Below, in pieces: positions 49,894-60,381 of a stretch of DNA of 64,000 nucleotides. Origin of the DNA: Bacillota bacterium. Lineage in GTDB: Bacteria; Bacillota_E; JAJZYS01; JAJYTV01. The notes beneath the pieces were generated by a model, which did no database searches, was not told where the DNA came from, and saw only the letters and a list, made by a program, of their open reading frames with translations. The stretch is taken from positions 5,714 to 69,713 of the forward strand of contig JAJZVM010000020.1 in NCBI GenBank assembly GCA_021845645.1, read 5' to 3'. Within the stretch, counting starts at the first letter, position 1, and each line of letters starts with the position of its first letter. Both the position numbers and the translations under genes were made by a program.

Positions 49894-50849
49894 AGACGCT
49901 CTTCATCGTGAACTACGTCGCGGGGAGGGGCCGGACGCGGCGCGTCTGGCCGGAGGTCTGGCGGGAGCTGCAGCAGCGGTATGCGGCCGAGGGACTCGAG
50001 ATGGTGGTCACGGCAGCGCCCCGTGACGCCACCCGCGTCGCGCGGGAGGCGTCTCAGGAGGGCTATGAGCGGGTCGTCGCCGTCGGCGGCGACGGAACTC
50101 TCACGGAAGTCGCGGACGGCGTCCAGCATGCAGGAGAGCGGACCAGCCTCGCCTTCGTGCCTACGGGAGCCGGTTGCGACTTTCGCCGCACGGCGGGCAT
50201 TCCGGCCGACGCGCTGACGGCCGCCGAGCTCGCGCTCAAGGGCCAGCCAAGGCCTGCCGACCTCGGGACGGTCGGCGCGTCGACCTTCCTGAACGTCGCA
50301 GGCGTCGGATTCGATGCCGAGGTCGCGGCGGAAGACCACCGCCTGCGCGACAAGTACAGCTCCACCGGCACGGTGCCCTACGTCCGCGCGGTGCTGCGGG
50401 TCCTCTGGCGGTATCGCGCGCGGGACATGCGCATCGTGGCGGATGGGACGGCTTTTGAGGGAAAGTTCCTGCTCGTCGCGGTCGGCAACGCCCAGTACTA
50501 CGGTGGCGGCATGCGCATCGTCCCCACCGCGTGCGTCGACGACGGCCTGCTGGACGTCCTGATCGCAGGTGACTACAGCGTCCCGGAGACGCTGGCCTTG
50601 CTGCCTCGGGTCTACGGCGGCGGACACCTCACCAGCGGCAAGATCCGCGTCGTGCGCTGTCGCGAGCTGTCGATCGAGGCGAGTCCCGAAGCGGCGGTCC
50701 ACCGCGACGGAGAGTTGAGCGGTACGACGCCTGTCCATTTCGGCATCGCGCCGGGTGCTCTCAGCTTCGTCTACGGCCCCACGCCTGCCACCCCGGTCGC
50801 GCTCCGGGGGGACACTGCGCATGCCGCCGCCTCACCGCAGGCAGAATAG
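49890..50849 (+). CDS. Diacylglycerol kinase-family lipid kinase
   Basis: 319 residues. DAGK catalytic domain with [23 protein letters not shown] and the C-terminal beta domain (DDGLLDVLI). Probably phosphorylates a membrane lipid such as diacylglycerol or undecaprenol; the exact substrate cannot be told. A second kinase signature, [12 protein letters not shown], is typical. Confidence 0.87.
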   Translation: MKTLFIVNYVAGRGRTRRVWPEVWRELQQRYAAEGLEMVVTAAPRDATRVAREASQEGYERVVAVGGDGTLTEVADGVQHAGERTSLAFVPTGAGCDFRRTAGIPADALTAAELALKGQPRPADLGTVGASTFLNVAGVGFDAEVAAEDHRLRDKYSSTGTVPYVRAVLRVLWRYRARDMRIVADGTAFEGKFLLVAVGNAQYYGGGMRIVPTACVDDGLLDVLIAGDYSVPETLALLPRVYGGGHLTSGKIRVVRCRELSIEASPEAAVHRDGELSGTTPVHFGIAPGALSFVYGPTPATPVALRGDTAHAAASPQAE

Positions 50850-50866
50850 CCGCGGGGGGATGCGAG

Positions 50867-51115
50867 GTGCGCGTCGCGATCGAGGAAGGGCTGAGCCAGG
50901 TGCGCCAGGCCGTCGAGGCCCGTGGCTGGCAGGTGGTGCCCCTCGCGGAAGCCTGGCAGGCAGGGGTGGACGCCGTCGTCTGCACCGGTCAGGACGACGA
51001 CCTCTTAGGGGACGAGGCGATCGAGCTCGAGGTGCCCGTGATCCAGGCCGAGGGACTTACGGCGGAGGAAATACTGCGCCGCCTTGAGCGCGGACCGCGC
51101 CGAGAGCAATCCTGA
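50867..51115 (+). CDS. UPF0180 (YkuS-like) small protein
   Basis: 82 residues matching the YkuS family: VAIEEGLSQVRQAVEARGW, VDAVVCTGQDDDLLG, VPVIQAEGLTAEEI. Function unknown. GTG start behind GGGGGGATGCGAG. Its last 59 bases are shared with the convergent yyaC. Confidence 0.82.
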   Translation: MRVAIEEGLSQVRQAVEARGWQVVPLAEAWQAGVDAVVCTGQDDDLLGDEAIELEVPVIQAEGLTAEEILRRLERGPRREQS

Positions 51116-51653
51116 TGGAGTCCGCAATCATGGCGGCCATCTCGTAAACAAGACCCAGACGTGTATTCTGCAGAACCACGTACTCCATGAAGCCCCCGAC
51201 GTTGACGGTCGCCATCACAGCGACGTCACCGATCGGGGGCAATTCCTTGCGCACCCCGGCGCCAGGCTTCAGCGGCCCGCGCTGCACCTGCACGCTGCCG
51301 ACGCTTTCGAAGCTGCCGAGGCAGGCGTCGACCGCCACCACCGGACCCTGCGCGGCCGCCATCTGAAGCCGCGGCAGCAGTTCATGCAGGTTGCCGGCGT
51401 GCACCGGGGACTGGAGGTTGCCCAGGACCGCGAACGGCAGCGGCGTCACCGACTGCGTCAGCATGGTGCCCACAAGGGGGCCGAGGGCGTCGCCCGTCGA
51501 GCGGTCCGTACCAACGCAGACGACGGTGGCGGGGCTCCCCAGCCTGCGCAGCGAGACGAGCTCGCGCTGCAGGTGCGCAGCCAAGAGGGAAGCGGCGCGG
51601 GGATCTTCCGGCCGCACGCGCAGCCTCTGCTGCCGGACGTGGTGCTCTTGCAT
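51057..51653 (-). CDS. yyaC: Spore protein YyaC (GPR-like putative protease)
   Basis: 198 residues. The YyaC family resembles germination protease; landmarks are CVGTDRSTGDALGPLVG, HAGNLHE, VVAVDACLGS and NVGGFMEYVVLQNTRLGLVYEMA. Start ATG 51653; the upstream frame is the shadow of ykvI. Present only in spore formers. Confidence 0.9.
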   Translation of the reverse strand: MQEHHVRQQRLRVRPEDPRAASLLAAHLQRELVSLRRLGSPATVVCVGTDRSTGDALGPLVGTMLTQSVTPLPFAVLGNLQSPVHAGNLHELLPRLQMAAAQGPVVAVDACLGSFESVGSVQVQRGPLKPGAGVRKELPPIGDVAVMATVNVGGFMEYVVLQNTRLGLVYEMAAMIADSIRIALGAVRAQGGAVFPPP

Positions 51654-51664
51654 GTCGCGAGTAT

Positions 51665-52690
51665 ATGGCCGCTCCACAGCAGGTATACACCGGACCCCGC
51701 ATAGCCTTGCCGGGGGGGCGCGCCGTGGCCTGGGACGTAGCGATCGCCGCCTTTGCGGCCGTTGTCGGTGCGGGGTTCGTCTCCGGACGCGAGATTTGGG
51801 TATTCTTCGCCATGCACGGGGCAGTCGGCAGCGTCCTGGCACTCGGAGCAGCCCTGCTGCTCGGCCTGGGGGCCTGGCGCACCGCGCAGACGGCGATGTC
51901 CGTTCCCCGGATCGCCTACGTCTGGCGCGCCATGCTCTCTCTCTTCAGCTTCGTGACCCTCAGTGCCGTGGTGGCGTCCCTCGCCAGCCTCGCGCATGCC
52001 CGGCTCGGCCTCAGCCCTGTGCTGGGCGGCGCGATCACCGTCCTCCTTGCGGCACTCGTCGGACAGAACGGGACGACATCCCTGCGGCGCTGGCAGGGGC
52101 TCATGCTGGTGCTCGTGGTCCTCGCCGTCGTCGCGACGGCACTTCTGGGCCTTGCGAGGCTGCCCCAGGGACGCCTGCAGACGGCGATCGCCCCGGCGCA
52201 GGCCACGCTCGCCGTGTTCGGCTATGCCGCGTACAATATCGCCCTCGCGAGCGACGGCGTGCGCCGATCCGCCGCCGGTCTCGGGGTTCGCGGGCAGCGC
52301 GGCGCCCTCATAGGTGGACTCGCCGCGGGTCTCCTGCTAACGTTGGAGGCGGTGGTGCTGGCGCGAACCGGTATGGCCGTGGCAGGTGCGGACCTGCCTC
52401 TACGCGAGCTCGCCCTGCATCTGCATGGTGCGTTCGCGCTCGGCGTCGAGGCCGCCATCGCCCTCGCGAGCCTCTCGGCGGCCGCCTCGTTTCTCCAGGC
52501 GGCGGCCGAACTCTTCGGCGGTACCTGGATGGCAGCGGGCCTGGCCTTGCTCGCCTCGACGCTCGGCGTGCAGGCCATCGTCGATCGCGCCTACCCTGCG
52601 ATGGCGGTTGTTGCCTTATTCTGGCTGCTGGCGTTGGTCTGGCCGTCTGCGCTGGCAGACCGGAGCGGACCGAACCGACAAGGACGGTGA
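51665..52690 (+). CDS. YkvI-family membrane protein
   Basis: 341 residues with ten or so membrane helices. The first has VVGAGFVSGREIWVFF, the signature of the YkvI family (distant relatives of sodium-coupled amino-acid carriers). Substrate unknown. It is divergent from yyaC across 11 bases, so their promoters must overlap. Confidence 0.78.
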   Translation: MAAPQQVYTGPRIALPGGRAVAWDVAIAAFAAVVGAGFVSGREIWVFFAMHGAVGSVLALGAALLLGLGAWRTAQTAMSVPRIAYVWRAMLSLFSFVTLSAVVASLASLAHARLGLSPVLGGAITVLLAALVGQNGTTSLRRWQGLMLVLVVLAVVATALLGLARLPQGRLQTAIAPAQATLAVFGYAAYNIALASDGVRRSAAGLGVRGQRGALIGGLAAGLLLTLEAVVLARTGMAVAGADLPLRELALHLHGAFALGVEAAIALASLSAAASFLQAAAELFGGTWMAAGLALLASTLGVQAIVDRAYPAMAVVALFWLLALVWPSALADRSGPNRQGR

Positions 52691-52697
52691 AGGAATC

Positions 52698-53231
52698 CTG
52701 CCGCGGGATGAAGCGGAATCGGTCTACCTGGAAGCGCAAGACGCGGAACGCCGCGGGCATGTGCAGGAAGCGGAGGAGCTCTACCTTCGCTTCGCGGAAT
52801 TGCGTCCGCAGGATCCGCGCGGGCCAAACAAGCTGGGCGTCCTGAGGGCTCTTCTCGGACAGTTCGAAGAAGCAGAACAACTGTTCCGCAACTCCCTCGA
52901 GCTGGAGCCGAAGTTTGCCCCGGCGCTCACGAACCTCGGCAACATCTATCTGGAGCGGGGCAACGCCGAAGAGGCCCTGCACATGTACGAGGAAGCTCTG
53001 GAGATCGACCCGAACTACTCTGCTGCGCACCACAACATGGCCGCGGCGTTGAAGAAGCTCGGGCACATCAGGCCGATGGTGCAGCATCTCAAAGACGCGC
53101 AGAAGGCGTTTCGCGAGACGGAACGTCAAAGCGCGCGCAAGGAGATGTCCGGCTGCATGTCGCGCGGCGGACACACGACGGTGCTTCTCATCGCAGTGGG
53201 CCTACTGCAGATCGCGGCCTTCTGGCGATGA
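52698..53231 (+). CDS. TPR-repeat protein with C-terminal membrane helix
   Basis: At least three 34-residue TPR units are clear (AESVYLEAQDAERRGHVQEAEELY; FEEAEQLFRNSLELEPKFAPAL; NLGNIYLERGNAEEALHMYEEA), then a linker and a single hydrophobic helix near the end (TTVLLIAVGLLQIAAF). No ATG, GTG or TTG lies near the expected start; CTG 52698 follows GTGAAGGA but only three bases away. TTG codons near 52608 inside ykvI are an alternative. The N-terminus is therefore uncertain. Probably a tail-anchored scaffold. Confidence 0.7.
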   Translation: MPRDEAESVYLEAQDAERRGHVQEAEELYLRFAELRPQDPRGPNKLGVLRALLGQFEEAEQLFRNSLELEPKFAPALTNLGNIYLERGNAEEALHMYEEALEIDPNYSAAHHNMAAALKKLGHIRPMVQHLKDAQKAFRETERQSARKEMSGCMSRGGHTTVLLIAVGLLQIAAFWR

Positions 53232-53548
53232 TGTCCGCAAGCCGCCTCGTTGCGGCGGCTGCCGCTGCGTACCTGACCCTCCGGGTAGGGAGCGCCCTGA
53301 GCTACCCCTGGCAGGTGGTGCTCGCGTTTCTCGCCGCCGCGCTCGCGGCCGCGGCTCTGCGCGAGATCTGGACGCTGCCGCCGCATCGGCTGCGCATCTA
53401 CCTTGGCGATACGCTCACGGCGCTCGTGCTCGCCGTCATCATGGTTCTTGCCGTGCGCGCCTTCGGCCACGGCCAGGCGCCATCTCCTCTGTTGCCGGCA
53501 CTCGCCTGGCCTTTCGTCGATCTTTGGCGACCGCTGCGCAGGGGGTGA
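53228..53548 (+). CDS. Small membrane protein of unknown function
   Basis: 106 residues with three hydrophobic stretches (about 5-25, 28-45, 60-80). I recognise no family. It overlaps the TPR gene by ATGA and precedes the CvpA-like gene by four bases, so it belongs to that operon. Confidence 0.6.
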   Translation: MMSASRLVAAAAAAYLTLRVGSALSYPWQVVLAFLAAALAAAALREIWTLPPHRLRIYLGDTLTALVLAVIMVLAVRAFGHGQAPSPLLPALAWPFVDLWRPLRRG

Positions 53549-53552
53549 GACC

Positions 53553-54131
53553 ATGCAGCCGTTCGACATCGTCCTCCTGTGCTATCTGGCGATCGGCGTA
53601 TTGCGCGGCTGGAGCCGAGGGCTTCTGGCGATGGCAGCCGGCCTTGCGGGCTTCTTCGTCGCCATTGTGCTCGCCCGCCTCTTCTACGGAGAGCTGGCCA
53701 CCTTCCTCGACCAGCACTGGCATCTGCAGCAGGCCGTCCAGGGCGAGCTCAGCCGCGTCACGCCCGCCGGGGCGCAGCTCCTGCCCGGCGTGCCGGTCGC
53801 GCTGCACGTCACGGCGGCGGCCGTCGTCTCGGCCATCGCCTTCCTGGCGATCCTGGTCGTCGCCGAGACCGGCCTAGGCCTCTTTGCCACAAGCATCGGG
53901 CGCCTGCCGAACCACCTGCCGCTGGTCGGCCCTGTGAACCGCCTGGCCGGTGCGGCATTCGGGGTCCTGGAGAACCTCGTATTCGCCGCCGCGGTGCTGC
54001 TTCTGCTGGAGCCTCTCGCGCGATCCGGCACGCTCGGCAGCCTGTCGGTCTACGTCGTGGACGCCCACTGGGCCACGACGCTTTGGCGTCTCGCGCAGCA
54101 TTTCGCCCCTGTGCTCGGGAGGCTGCCGTGA
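53553..54131 (+). CDS. CvpA-family membrane protein
   Basis: 192 residues with four membrane helices. FDIVLLCYLAIGVLRGWSRG is the CvpA opening, and LPLVGPVNRLAGAAFGVLENL its conserved late motif. Relatives affect colicin V export or envelope homeostasis; the role here is unknown. It overlaps the DUF951 gene by GTGA. Confidence 0.82.
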   Translation: MQPFDIVLLCYLAIGVLRGWSRGLLAMAAGLAGFFVAIVLARLFYGELATFLDQHWHLQQAVQGELSRVTPAGAQLLPGVPVALHVTAAAVVSAIAFLAILVVAETGLGLFATSIGRLPNHLPLVGPVNRLAGAAFGVLENLVFAAAVLLLLEPLARSGTLGSLSVYVVDAHWATTLWRLAQHFAPVLGRLP

Positions 54132-54349
54132 GCCGCCGCCCTCCTCTTGAACTGCGGGTGGGAGACGTGGTGCGCACGCGCAAGCCGCATCCCTGCGGCA
54201 ACGACGCGTGGGAGATCACACGGACGGGAGCCGACATCGGCATCCGCTGCACCAAGTGCGGACGCCACGTCTTCGTGCCGCGCATCAAGCTCGAGCAGAG
54301 AATACGCGTGTTCGTCTCGCGCGGGCCCGAGACGCCACCGCCATCTTGA
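54128..54349 (+). CDS. DUF951 protein
   Basis: 73 residues, GTG start: ELRVGDVVRTRKPHPCGNDAW, TGADIGIRCTKCGRHVFVPR. The conserved Cys in HPCG and the CxxC pair suggest a zinc site. This family commonly sits just ahead of rpsF or ychF in Bacillota. Confidence 0.88.
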   Translation: MSRRPPLELRVGDVVRTRKPHPCGNDAWEITRTGADIGIRCTKCGRHVFVPRIKLEQRIRVFVSRGPETPPPS

Positions 54350-54469
54350 TCGTTGCCCCTTGGCACGCCTGTCTGCTATGCTTATGGGCGCTCCCCGCTC
54401 CGGCACACCGGAGCCTCGCCTTGCGCGTGCGCGCGGGCGTGTCCGAGGGGAGGAGGTGAACAAGAGATT

Positions 54470-54988
54470 ATGGCTACGGAGTATGAGATGGCGCTCGTCC
54501 TGCGCCCCGAGTTGGACGAAGAGCGCCAGGCGGCGGTGCTGACGCGCTACCGCCAAGTCATCGAACGCCACGGCGGCTCCATCGAGGAGCCGAACGTATG
54601 GGGCAAGCGCAGGCTCGCCTACGAGATCAAGGACCAGAACGAAGGCATCTACATCTTCGTTCCGTTCAAGGCGGAGTCCACGGCGAACGCCGAGCTGGAC
54701 CGCCTTCTGCGTATCGACGAGAACGTGCTGAGGCACCTCGTCGTCATCCGTCCGCGTCCGAACCCGCCCAAGCCCACCCCGATGCCCGATGCGACCGGGC
54801 CGCGGGCAGAGGGTGCGCGTGGCGGGCCGGTACCGGCCGGCGAGCGGCAGAGCCCAGGCCTGCCCGTACGCCGCAGCGAGCTTGCGGCGGCCCAGGCCGC
54901 GCAGCCACAGCAGAGCGAGCCGGCCGCGGACGCCGACGAGCCCGAGGCAACCCCGTCCCCTGCCGAGCAGGAACCCACCCAGGAGTAG
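54470..54988 (+). CDS. rpsF: Ribosomal protein bS6 with long C-terminal tail
   Basis: 172 residues. The first ~95 are a normal bS6 (YEMALVLRPELDEERQ, KRRLAYEIKDQNEGIYIF, RHLVVIRP). The last ~75 form a Pro/Ala/Glu-rich disordered tail; many bS6 proteins end near 95-100. ATG 54470 with GGGAGGAGGT upstream. Leads the rpsF-ssb-rpsR operon. Confidence 0.94.
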   Translation: MATEYEMALVLRPELDEERQAAVLTRYRQVIERHGGSIEEPNVWGKRRLAYEIKDQNEGIYIFVPFKAESTANAELDRLLRIDENVLRHLVVIRPRPNPPKPTPMPDATGPRAEGARGGPVPAGERQSPGLPVRRSELAAAQAAQPQQSEPAADADEPEATPSPAEQEPTQE

Positions 54989-55003
54989 AAGGGAGGACGG
55001 CCG

Positions 55004-55423
55004 ATGCTCAACCGCGTGATCCTGATCGGCCGGCTCGTGCGCGATCCGGAGATGCGCTACACCCCCAGCGGAATCGCTTCCGTACGGATGTCGATCGCGG
55101 TCCAGCGGCCGTTCGCCAATCAGCAGGGCGAGCGCGAAACCGACTTCATCGATCTGCGGGCCTGGCGCAAGCTGGCCGAGACATGCGCTGCGCACCTCAA
55201 GAAGGGACGCCTGATCGCGGTCGAGGGACGCCTGGAGGTTCGGTCCTTCGACGGCCAGGACGGCCAGCGCAGGCGGGTCTACGAAGTGGTCGCAGATGAT
55301 GTGCGGTTTCTCGACCGTCCCGGTGCTTCTGGCGGCCAGGGCGGCTCCGGCGACGTGGAGGGCGATCCCTACGGCGCCGAACCCGAGGACTTCGGCGAAG
55401 ACGACGAACCGGTCCCGTTCTGA
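55004..55423 (+). CDS. ssb: Single-stranded DNA-binding protein
   Basis: 139 residues: OB fold starting MLNRVILIGRLVRDPEMRYT, a glycine-rich linker, and the partner-binding acidic tip DDEPVPF. Second gene of the classical rpsF-ssb-rpsR operon. Confidence 0.96.
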   Translation: MLNRVILIGRLVRDPEMRYTPSGIASVRMSIAVQRPFANQQGERETDFIDLRAWRKLAETCAAHLKKGRLIAVEGRLEVRSFDGQDGQRRRVYEVVADDVRFLDRPGASGGQGGSGDVEGDPYGAEPEDFGEDDEPVPF

Positions 55424-55444
55424 TGCCCAAAAGGAGATGACGCG

Positions 55445-55675
55445 ATGCGCCGAGAGCGCGGACGCCGCTCGAAGCGGCGCGTCTGCAGCTTCTGCGTCGA
55501 CAAGGTCGTCGAGGTGGATTACCGCGAGGCCCAGAAGCTCAGGCGATACATCACGGAGCGCGGCAAGATCCTGCCGCGGAGGATCAGCGGCAACTGCGCG
55601 CATCATCAGCGGCAGCTGACCGTGGCGATCAAGCGGGCACGCAATATCGCGCTCCTGCCGTTCACCATCGACTGA
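55445..55675 (+). CDS. rpsR: Ribosomal protein bS18
   Basis: 76 residues: [56 protein letters not shown] near the start and the later cysteine suggest the zinc-binding paralogue form. Confidence 0.96.
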   Translation: MRRERGRRSKRRVCSFCVDKVVEVDYREAQKLRRYITERGKILPRRISGNCAHHQRQLTVAIKRARNIALLPFTID

Positions 55676-55684
55676 CGTCCTGAC

Positions 55685-55712
55685 GAGGGAGGCGCTATGG
55701 CGCCTCCCTCTT
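55685..55712 (+). terminator. Terminator of the rpsF operon
   Basis: GAGGGAGGCGC pairs with GCGCCTCCCTC around four bases, followed by TTAG. Confidence 0.75.
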
Positions 55713-55750
55713 AGCACTGCGGCCCTGTACGGGAGGATGGCCAACCTGCC

Positions 55751-56104
55751 GTGACGAAGCATAGGCCGGAGAGGATGACGACCGTGCCGCCGTTTGGGCA
55801 GAGCCAGACGCTCGCCAGGCACCTCAAGATCATGGATTGGCTCAAAGCCGAGCTCGTAGGCGGCGTCGCCGCGCTCTTCAAGGCGGTGGCGCTCGGCTCC
55901 CAGGACGCGATCGCTGACGCGCTCGCCTCGATCGTGCTCACGACCTACGTTCTCGGGCGCAGGCTGGGCCTGCCTTTCGCGCAGGTGGAGGCGCGCGTCG
56001 CCATGCGGGCGCGGGAGCTTGCGCTGTCTGGACATGAGGTGGAGCGAGCTTATGGTGATCTGAGTGCGTTGGAACAACATTTCGGAACGCATGGCAACGC
56101 CTGA
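55751..56104 (+). CDS. MazG-like protein
   Basis: 117 residues, helical. RHLKIMDWLKAELVGGVAALFKAV and ADALASIVLTTYVLGRRLG resemble the MazG-like family of Bacillota, related to nucleotide pyrophosphohydrolases. The EExxE metal motif of true MazG is not clear, so catalysis is doubtful. Start GTG 55751 or ATG 55775. Overlaps the next gene. Confidence 0.65.
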   Translation: MTKHRPERMTTVPPFGQSQTLARHLKIMDWLKAELVGGVAALFKAVALGSQDAIADALASIVLTTYVLGRRLGLPFAQVEARVAMRARELALSGHEVERAYGDLSALEQHFGTHGNA

Positions 56105-56999
56105 GCGCCAGGGCGCGTGGCGCCGGGTTGTAGGGTGGTTCGGATGGGGCGTGCTGGCCGGACTCGGCTACTTCGTCCTGCTGCCACTTCTCCTGGGTGG
56201 TGCAGCCCTCTTGCCGATCGCCATCGTCGCCTTCGAGGATGGCGCACTCGAAGCGCTGATCGCTGCGGCCGTTGGCCTCCTCGCGGTGCTGCTGCTCGGC
56301 GGCGTGCTGAGCGTGCCGGCGGCGCTGCTCTTCGTCGCCGCCATTGCGGTAGGGGTTGAGATGAGGCGTGGCGCGCCGCTCCTGCGGCAGGCGGGACCCG
56401 CGTTCCTGCTCGCCACCGCAGCTGTCGCCTGCTACTTCCTGCTGCCGGCGCTGTTCGGCGGGCAGCAGTTGCAGATCACCCCGCAGCAAGCCCATGCCCT
56501 CGGCCAGATGTTCGGTCTGCCCGCAGGGGAGGTGCGCAGCATCACGGCCCAGGTGGGGGCGATGCTACCGGCCGTGGCGCCGCTCTACGCCGGCTTCATG
56601 CTCTTCGAGGGCTTCTACTTCACACGCTGGACGCTTCTGGCGCGCCGGAAGAACCTCCCCGAGGTGCGACCCTTCATGCTTTGGGGCGCGCCCGAGTGGC
56701 TGCCGCCGCTCTACCTCGTCCTGTTCGCTGCCCAGCTCGGCTCGGGGCTCCTCAACGTTGCCGCCTTCTGGCAGCGCTGGATCGGCTTCGCGGTGCTGTG
56801 GAGCGAAGTGCCGCTCATCGTCATCGGGCTCGCCATCCTGAGCTACTGGCTCGCGCGCCTGAACGTCCCGGCCATCATCCGCGTCGTGGTCCTCGGTATC
56901 CTGCTCCTCACTCCCGCATTTGCGGAACTGCTCATCTGGATCGGCATCCTCGACGTCTTTATCGACCTACGGCGTATCCGCGGCCCCATGAGTACGTGA
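56091..56999 (+). CDS. DUF2232 (YybS-like) membrane protein
   Basis: 302 residues with about eight membrane helices. Position just ahead of rplI and dnaB and the late segment ([22 protein letters not shown]) fit YybS. The gdpP (yybT) gene that usually follows is missing. Start ATG 56091 assumed; a GTG at 56064 is possible. Confidence 0.72.
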   Translation: MATPERQGAWRRVVGWFGWGVLAGLGYFVLLPLLLGGAALLPIAIVAFEDGALEALIAAAVGLLAVLLLGGVLSVPAALLFVAAIAVGVEMRRGAPLLRQAGPAFLLATAAVACYFLLPALFGGQQLQITPQQAHALGQMFGLPAGEVRSITAQVGAMLPAVAPLYAGFMLFEGFYFTRWTLLARRKNLPEVRPFMLWGAPEWLPPLYLVLFAAQLGSGLLNVAAFWQRWIGFAVLWSEVPLIVIGLAILSYWLARLNVPAIIRVVVLGILLLTPAFAELLIWIGILDVFIDLRRIRGPMST

Positions 57000-57036
57000 C
57001 GGCAGGAGGTGTGCCGCCCACTTGGGCGGCGGCAAC

Positions 57037-57480
57037 ATGCAGGTGATCTTGCGGGAGGATGTCAAGGGCCTCGGCAAGCGCGGGGAGATCGTCAAGGTGG
57101 CCGACGGCTACGCGCGCAACTTTCTTTTCCCGCGTGGACTCGCGGAGGATCTGTCCGCGGGCCGCATGAAGCAGGCGCAGGTAGAGCAGCGCAAGGCCCA
57201 GGGACGCCAGGACAGGCTGCTGCAGGAGGCCCAGGCCCTGGGCGAGCGCATCTCGGCGCTGCAGGTGGAGCTGAGGCTCAAGGTCGGGGAAAACGGCAAG
57301 CCGTTCGGGGCCGTCACCGCGCAAGACATCGCCTCCGCGCTCGCGGCGCACGGCATCGAGGTGGACAAGCGCCGGATCGAGCTTGCCGCGGCCATCCGCC
57401 AGCTTGGGGAATATGTCGTCGAAGTGCGGCCGCACGCCAAGGTGACGGCGCGCCTTCACGTCGTCGTCGGTCGGGAGTAG
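57037..57480 (+). CDS. rplI: Ribosomal protein bL9
   Basis: 147 residues. [19 protein letters not shown] is the canonical N-terminus; the long connecting helix and C-terminal domain are present. The ribosome site AGGAGGT (57004-57010) lies 26 bases from this ATG, and a hairpin (GCCGCCCA/TTGGGCGGC, 57013-57030) fills the gap and could bring the two together. A TTG at 57022, inside the hairpin, is the alternative start. Confidence 0.94.
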   Translation: MQVILREDVKGLGKRGEIVKVADGYARNFLFPRGLAEDLSAGRMKQAQVEQRKAQGRQDRLLQEAQALGERISALQVELRLKVGENGKPFGAVTAQDIASALAAHGIEVDKRRIELAAAIRQLGEYVVEVRPHAKVTARLHVVVGRE

Positions 57481-57483
57481 GCC

Positions 57484-58833
57484 GTGGCAACGCCTGAGGC
57501 TGCCGTAGGGCGCACACCGCCACAGAGCATCGAAGCCGAACGCGGCGTCCTGGGCTCGATGCTGATCGAGGCGGAGGCCATCCCCCAGGCTCTGACCATT
57601 CTCCAGCCGGATGACTTCTACAGGGACGCCAACCGTGCCATCTACGAGGCGATGCTGACGCTCTTCGAGCGCTCCGAACCGATCGACCTCGTGACCCTGT
57701 CGGAGGAGCTCAGGAAGTCGGGCCGGCTCGAGGCAGCGGGCGGCATCGCCTATCTCACGTCCCTTGCCGCAGGAGTGCCCACCGCCGCGCACGTCGAGCG
57801 CTACGCCCAGATGGTGCGCGATCGGTCGCTGGCGCGCCAGGTGATCCGGGCCGGCACCGAGATCGTCGCGCGGGGCTTCGACCCGCAGTTGCCTGCCGAG
57901 GAACTCCTGGACGAGGCCGAGGCGAAGATCTTCCAGATCGCGCAGAGCCGTTCCAGCCGCAGCTATGCCGCCCTCAAGGACGTCCTTCTCGAGACGATCG
58001 GCAAGATGAACACGATCTACCGCGAGGGCGGGGGCGTCACCGGCGTGCGCACCGGCTTCCCCAGGCTCGACGAACTGACCGCCGGGCTGCAGCCCGCCGA
58101 TCTGATCATCGTCGCCGCGCGTCCGTCCATGGGCAAGACGGCCTTCGCCCTCAACCTCGCGCGCAACGCCGCGGTCGAGGGGGTGCCGGTGGCGGTGTTC
58201 TCGCTCGAGATGTCGCGCGAGCAGCTGGCGCTGCGCCTCGTGTGCTCCGAAGGCTTCATCAACCAGAACAACCTGCGAACCGGACGCATGAGCGACGCCG
58301 AGTGGAAGAACTTCGCGCTCGCCGTCGACCGCCTGTCGAACGCGTCGATCTTCATCGACGACACGCCCTCCCTGACCGCCTTGGACCTGCGCGCCAGGGC
58401 GCGGCGGCTCAAGGCGGAGCACCACATCGGCCTCATCCTGATCGACTACCTGCAGCTGATGGAGTCCCGCACGCGGACGGAGAACCGCCAGCAGGAGATC
58501 TCGGCCATCTCACGCTCCCTGAAGGCCCTCGCCCGCGAGCTGAGCGTGCCGGTAGTAGCCCTGTCGCAGCTCTCGCGGGCCGTGGAGGCGCGCCAGGACA
58601 AGCAGCCGATGCTCTCGGACCTCAGGGAATCTGGCGCGATCGAGCAGGATGCCGACGTCGTGGCCTTCATCTACCGCGACGACTACTACAACCAGGAGCT
58701 CCCGCCCGAACAGCAGAACGTCGCGCAGATCAACATTGCGAAGCAGCGCAACGGGCCGGTCGGGAAGGTCTACCTGCACTTTCAGAAGGAATATGGCCGC
58801 TTCGACCTGCGCGAGGTGGAAGAGCCGCACTGA
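57484..58833 (+). CDS. dnaB: Replicative DNA helicase DnaB
   Basis: 449 residues (called DnaC in Bacillus). N-terminal collar domain (SIEAERGVLGSMLIE), RecA-like motor with ARPSMGKTAFALN, VFSLEMSREQL, LILIDYLQLM and the C-terminal arginine-finger region. No intein. Three bases after rplI. Confidence 0.96.
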   Translation: MATPEAAVGRTPPQSIEAERGVLGSMLIEAEAIPQALTILQPDDFYRDANRAIYEAMLTLFERSEPIDLVTLSEELRKSGRLEAAGGIAYLTSLAAGVPTAAHVERYAQMVRDRSLARQVIRAGTEIVARGFDPQLPAEELLDEAEAKIFQIAQSRSSRSYAALKDVLLETIGKMNTIYREGGGVTGVRTGFPRLDELTAGLQPADLIIVAARPSMGKTAFALNLARNAAVEGVPVAVFSLEMSREQLALRLVCSEGFINQNNLRTGRMSDAEWKNFALAVDRLSNASIFIDDTPSLTALDLRARARRLKAEHHIGLILIDYLQLMESRTRTENRQQEISAISRSLKALARELSVPVVALSQLSRAVEARQDKQPMLSDLRESGAIEQDADVVAFIYRDDYYNQELPPEQQNVAQINIAKQRNGPVGKVYLHFQKEYGRFDLREVEEPH

Positions 58834-58844
58834 GATTCCGCTGA

Positions 58845-60245
<1,401 letters not shown>

Positions 60246-60248
<3 letters not shown>

Positions 60249-60290
60249 AGAGCGGCGCCCTGCAAATGCAGGTGCGCCGCTCTAGTTTTA
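60246..60290 (+). terminator. Terminator of purA
   Basis: ACTAGAGCGGCGC pairs with GCGCCGCTCTAGT, with an inner CCTGC/GCAGG stem, then TTTTAG. One of the strongest hairpins in the window. Confidence 0.88.
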
Positions 60291-60351
60291 GTCTGTCCTA
60301 ATCGAAGATTTCGAGAATATAGTAGCAATGCAAGCGTGTCCGCCATAGACA

Positions 60352-60368
60352 TTTAGGCGATACTAACT
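60352..60368. promoter_or_regulatory. Operator-like repeat 2, just upstream of the metal exporter
   Basis: TTTAGGCGATACTAACT ends 13 bases before the GTG of the exporter gene, so a bound protein would block its expression. The form resembles operators of DtxR/MntR-type metal regulators (TTAGG...CCTAA). Confidence 0.5.
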
Positions 60369-60381
60369 TGCAGCTTAGGAA

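Noticed and set aside
52308..53174. 288-codon minus-strand frame
   Set aside because: Antisense to the ykvI-like and TPR genes; no motif.
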